64,000 nt of DNA. It comes from Actinomycetes bacterium. Lineage in GTDB: Bacteria > Actinomycetota > Actinomycetes > Actinomycetales > Dermatophilaceae. Of the stretch, positions 60,970 to 64,000 are shown in pieces. Under the pieces are notes generated by a model. It searched no databases and had not been told where the DNA came from. It saw only the letters and a program-made list of their open reading frames with translations. The stretch is taken from NCBI GenBank assembly GCA_029552065.1, contig JAKPEG010000021.1, forward strand, positions 1 to 64,000. The letters run 5' to 3'. Numbering within the stretch: the first letter of the stretch is position 1; every line of letters begins with the position of its first letter. The position numbers and the translations under genes are program-made.

Positions 60970-61833
60970 ATGACCATCACCCGGGGATTTGGGCGTCGCC
61001 CGAGGCTCAGCGATGTGGAAACCGAGCGACGGATGCTCCAGGCCGGGGTGCGCTTCGTCGCTGAGCAAGGTCTGTCCTTGAGCCTTGAGCACCTGAGCAT
61101 CGAGGAGCTCATCCAGGCTGCGGGTGTGTCGCGCACCTCGTCCTATCGCCGCTGGCCCACCAAGGACCTCTTCGGCGCCGACCTGCTGCTGCTCTTGGCT
61201 TCCGCCACCGAACTCTCCGGTGAGATCGCCGGGCTGTCCGATGCGCTCGCCAGCATCGACCTCGAGCTGCTCAAGTCGATCGACACCGAGCAGGGGCGAC
61301 GCGACGCAGTGGTGGCGATCTTGCGCGTCGTGATGGAGACCGACTTCCTCGCCATGCTCGACTCGACCGAGTGGAGGCAATACACCGCCCTGCGGGCCGC
61401 CCACGTCGGGCTGCCCGACAGCGACCTGCGTGAGCGCGTGGCCAGCGAGCTGCGCGACGCCGAGCGGCGCTTCACCCAGGCTCGCGCGACCGCGCTGCAG
61501 GTGTTGACCAGTCTGGTCGGCTATCGCCTGCGTTGCCCGGACGCCGATGCGTGGGAACGGCTTTCGCTCACCTTGGGGGCGGTGTCGACGGGCATGCTCG
61601 TGCGCGGATACTCCGACCCGGAGGCCGTCCGCAGCACGACGACCCTCTCCCCCTTTGGTTCGTCGGTCGCGGCCCCGTGGAGCGTCGCGACGTTGGCGTC
61701 GGTCGGGATCCTGCTCGACTCGGTCGAGCCGGACCCCACGCTGATGTGGGACGAGGCCCGCATCGCCGCGCTGCGGGCGCGCGTCGCGGATATCGAGGGC
61801 ACGATCCGACACGTCCAGGGACGCCCGGGCTGA
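60970..61833 (+). CDS. TetR family transcriptional regulator
   Basis: 287 aa, longer than most TetR proteins. The helix-turn-helix is SLEHLSIEELIQAAGVSRTSSYRRWPTKDLFGADLL; the remainder is a variable ligand domain. AGGAG precedes the ATG by 4 nt. Divergent from the membrane protein/flavodoxin pair, which it probably controls together with itself. Confidence 0.88.
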   Translation: MTITRGFGRRPRLSDVETERRMLQAGVRFVAEQGLSLSLEHLSIEELIQAAGVSRTSSYRRWPTKDLFGADLLLLLASATELSGEIAGLSDALASIDLELLKSIDTEQGRRDAVVAILRVVMETDFLAMLDSTEWRQYTALRAAHVGLPDSDLRERVASELRDAERRFTQARATALQVLTSLVGYRLRCPDADAWERLSLTLGAVSTGMLVRGYSDPEAVRSTTTLSPFGSSVAAPWSVATLASVGILLDSVEPDPTLMWDEARIAALRARVADIEGTIRHVQGRPG

Positions 61834-62312
61834 GCAGGCGTCCGTCGATGGCCCACCGGTCCAGCCAGGGCAGGGCTGCTTCGGCGAGGTCGACGCTGGT
61901 GGCGGGGCCTTGGTGGCGAGGAGGGCGGTGCTGACGACGATGAGGATGTCGTGGAAGCCATCCGGCTCGAGGACCTGGCGGAGCCGTCGGATCGTCTGCT
62001 GGTCGTCGGCGGCAGCCTTGGTCGGGGTCGGGATGCGTGGGTAGCCGAATGTGGCCGGAAGGTCGCGCAGGGTGGCGGCCCGTTCGTCGCGCAGATCGTC
62101 GTCGTCGACATCGAGGTCGGGTATGCCGTAGCGGTCTGGTCGGCCTCGAACTTGTGCAGGTGGCTGTCGGTCCAGCCGATGCCGGCCTGCAGCAGCTCGT
62201 GCATCTCGGGCAGGGTCGCGGCGCTCGGCACGTCCAGGACGCGTACCACGGGGGGCTCCACCTCCTGCAGTCTCACCCATAGCCGCGTCGTCCGCACGGC
62301 GCCCAAGCCCAC
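61834..62312 (-). pseudogene. Frameshifted pRiA4b ORF-3-like protein gene
   Basis: From an ATG at 62312 the sequence reads LWVRLQEVEPPVVRVLDVPSAATLPEMHELLQAGIGWTDSHLHKFEAD, matching the N-terminus of plasmid pRiA4b ORF-3 family proteins. At about 62120-62145 the match shifts to another frame (RYGIPDLDVDDDDLRDERAATLRDL...) and continues through ADDQQTIRRLRQVLEPDGFHDI. The 3' end dissolves near the TetR stop. Function of intact members is unknown. Confidence 0.7.
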
Positions 62313-62363
62313 GACCCCGCCAGCGGGCCGCCGCCGGGTGCGCGAGCCCGCCGCCGCGTCCGC

Positions 62364-64000
62364 TCAGGCGCGCCGGGTGCGCCGGGTGCGCAGGGTGCGC
62401 AGGGTTGAGGTGGTCGCGGCGTCGTCGAGCTCCCGGCGGAAGGCGACGTGCCGGGGGAAGCGGGCCCGCACGGCGGCGAGGTAGGCGTGGGCCTCGGCCA
62501 CCCGGTCGAGGCCGGCGAGGGTCTCGGCGTGCGCATGGGCCAGGGACGCGGCGCGGGCGTAGGCGCCGCGGTGCTTGCCGGAGACGATCGCGGAGACCCT
62601 CGCGTGCGTGACCGCGGCGGCGGCAGCCAGCCATGCCTCGCGGCGATCGGCGTCGACGGTCAGGGCACGGATGGCGTCGGCGAGCAGGCCAGTCAGGGCG
62701 GGCCCGGCCGGCCCGGTCGGCCCGGCGGGCTTGGCTCGGGCGGTCGGACCGCCCGTGGGGGGCCAGTCCTCGAGCCGGGGCAGGGCGGCCGGGTCGTGGT
62801 CGATGTCGGCGAACAGCGCCCCGAGGTGGCCGGCCTCTGGGGCCGGTGCCTCACCGAGCGCGGCGGCCCACAGGACGGGCAGGACGACCGGGCCGGGGTG
62901 GCCGGCGTGGTGCCAGCCGAGCGGGTCGGAGCCGGTCAGGGCGGCGGTCGCCTCGTGGAGGCGGCCGGCGAGCACTAGCAGCGCGCAGCCGAGCCGGTCG
63001 GGGCCGCTACCGGCCGGGGCGGCGTTCGCGGTGGCGGTGAGGTCGTCGGCCTCGGCGGCGAGGGTCTGGGGGAGCACGCCCGCGTCCAAGCTGGCGGCGG
63101 CCATCGCGAGCAATCGTTCCCGGGTGGGCTGGCTGGTCCAGGCGCGCCGCCGCGCGGCCACGGCTGCGTCGGGGTCGCCCAGGGTCGCCTCCAGGTCGGC
63201 GAGCCGGTCGGCGGCCTCGGCCCGGTGGGCGGCGTCGGCGCCGGGCAGGTCGAGGGTCTCCCGCGCCGCCGCCCTCGCCTCCTCCTGCCGGCCGGCGGCG
63301 GTCAGGGCGCTGATACGGGCCAGGCCGATGCCGCCCTGGTGCGGGCCGGGACGCGCGGCCAGGCCGGTCAGCGCGTCCACGCCGCCGGCCAGGGTGGCGG
63401 CCTCGGCGAGCAGCCGGACCCGGTCACGCACCGGCCGCGTGTCGGTCTGGGTCAGTAGGTGCTCGATCCAGCCCGGCAGGAAGGCGTCCAGGTCGGGCAT
63501 CGGCTCGCGGCGGGTGCCCGACAGGTCGGCCAGGGTCAGCGTCGGGTGGCTGGGCAGGTCCAGCCAGGCCCGGTGCACCGCGGCGGCCCGCCCGCCGGCC
63601 GCGGTCGTCTCGTACACGCAGCGCAGGTACCGGGCCAGCATCTCGGGCACGTCGGTGGACTCCAGCTGCCACAGCTCCAGCGACCAGTCGTCGTCACCGC
63701 CGAGCCCGAACGGCGCCAGCAGCCGCTCGTATGCCGCCCGGGCGGCCTCGAGGTCGCCGGCAAGGAACACCTCGCCGACCCCGGCGAACAGGGCGTCGGC
63801 GTCCGGGACCCACACCGCGGCCTCCTCGTCGACCCAGCCGTAGCCGTCCCAGCGGCACCCCTCGTCCTCGGCATACTCCCCGGCGGCGACCCGGGCCGCG
63901 AACGCGTCGATCCCGGCCAGCAGGTCCGCCCGAGACGTCCCTGCCGACCCGGCCGGGGCGTCCGCCGGGTCGGGGAAGATGTCGAGGAACGCCTGCCGGT
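62364..64000 (-). CDS. Repeat-rich hypothetical protein (TPR-like), 5' end outside window
   Basis: At least 544 aa; the frame stays open to the window edge, so the start is missing. The sequence is helical and Ala/Leu/Arg-rich, with pairs such as FLAGDLEAARAAYERLLAPFG and ALTAAGRQEEARAAARETLDLPGADAAHRAEAADRLADLEATLGDPDAAVAARR that look like tetratricopeptide hairpins. A collagen-like PAGPTGPAGPA and a TLRTLRTRRTRRA tail come from short GC-rich DNA repeats (a 9-bp unit GCGCCGGGT/GCGCAGGGT at 62371-62405). No enzymatic motif seen. Confidence 0.65.
   Translation of the reverse strand, partial: RQAFLDIFPDPADAPAGSAGTSRADLLAGIDAFAARVAAGEYAEDEGCRWDGYGWVDEEAAVWVPDADALFAGVGEVFLAGDLEAARAAYERLLAPFGLGGDDDWSLELWQLESTDVPEMLARYLRCVYETTAAGGRAAAVHRAWLDLPSHPTLTLADLSGTRREPMPDLDAFLPGWIEHLLTQTDTRPVRDRVRLLAEAATLAGGVDALTGLAARPGPHQGGIGLARISALTAAGRQEEARAAARETLDLPGADAAHRAEAADRLADLEATLGDPDAAVAARRRAWTSQPTRERLLAMAAASLDAGVLPQTLAAEADDLTATANAAPAGSGPDRLGCALLVLAGRLHEATAALTGSDPLGWHHAGHPGPVVLPVLWAAALGEAPAPEAGHLGALFADIDHDPAALPRLEDWPPTGGPTARAKPAGPTGPAGPALTGLLADAIRALTVDADRREAWLAAAAAVTHARVSAIVSGKHRGAYARAASLAHAHAETLAGLDRVAEAHAYLAAVRARFPRHVAFRRELDDAATTSTLRTLRTRRTRRA

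Overview
The window looks like a chromosomal segment of a high-GC (about 70 %, judged by eye) aerobic Actinomycetota bacterium. Leaderless GTG/ATG starts behind TAnnnT boxes, ATGA/GTGA start-stop overlaps, a fused PntA, a Ski2/DUF3516-type helicase and a C-terminal 'sunset' domain protein all fit Micrococcales. Intrasporangiaceae is my guess, not proven. I see no rRNA, tRNA, CRISPR, prophage or insertion sequence. Nearly all coding space is metabolic, with one eroded stretch near the right end.

Layout. (1) 1-9.8 kb: pntAB transhydrogenase, pirin, a small cupin, argS, a YbaK-type deacylase, a DUF2510/DUF4328 membrane protein and an IclR gene coupled to a degenerate acyl-CoA ligase. (2) 10.7-19 kb: a Liv-type ABC importer (livG, livH, livM, livK, livF) interleaved with two CoA ligases, probably for uptake and activation of an organic acid or aromatic acid. 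(3) 19-34 kb: a sunset-domain protein, a medium-chain acyl-CoA ligase, amt-glnK, then a long leftward run (helicase, small kinase, GPH symporter, PLP decarboxylase, NAD-malic enzyme, ThrE exporter). (4) 33.3-33.7 kb: an intergenic array of degenerate ~53-bp repeats. (5) 33.8-41.8 kb: a 4-hydroxybenzoate / protocatechuate 4,5-cleavage cluster: pobA makes protocatechuate, the fused ligAB opens the ring, ligC, ligI, ligJ and ligK take it to pyruvate and oxaloacetate. An IclR regulator and an orphan ModA-like protein lie with it. (6) 41.9-53.6 kb: metB; a divergent PaaX regulator; a seven-gene operon of amino-acid-type ABC importer + CapA-like phosphoesterase + class III CoA-transferase + two 2-hydroxyacyl-CoA dehydratase-like subunits; then cystathionine beta-synthase. 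(7) 53.7-58.1 kb: a large GH63-type glycosidase with an in-frame TAA near its conserved C-terminus, an SDR and an aquaporin. (8) 58.1-64 kb: remnants of an MFS transporter, a DUF4143 ATPase and a pRiA4b ORF-3 protein, among an intact flavodoxin, a membrane protein and a TetR gene, and finally a repeat-rich protein cut by the window edge.

The two most unusual signals are: (a) the octamer GTATGCCG/CGGCATAC, which I count about 68 times in 64 kb (chance expectation about 2), equally on both strands, in every reading frame and between genes, sometimes as inverted pairs; and (b) the PaaX-controlled ABC/CapA/CoA-transferase/dehydratase-like operon, whose dehydratase-like subunits have lost most iron-sulfur cysteines and have no activator gene nearby. 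It is the best candidate for an undescribed pathway here.
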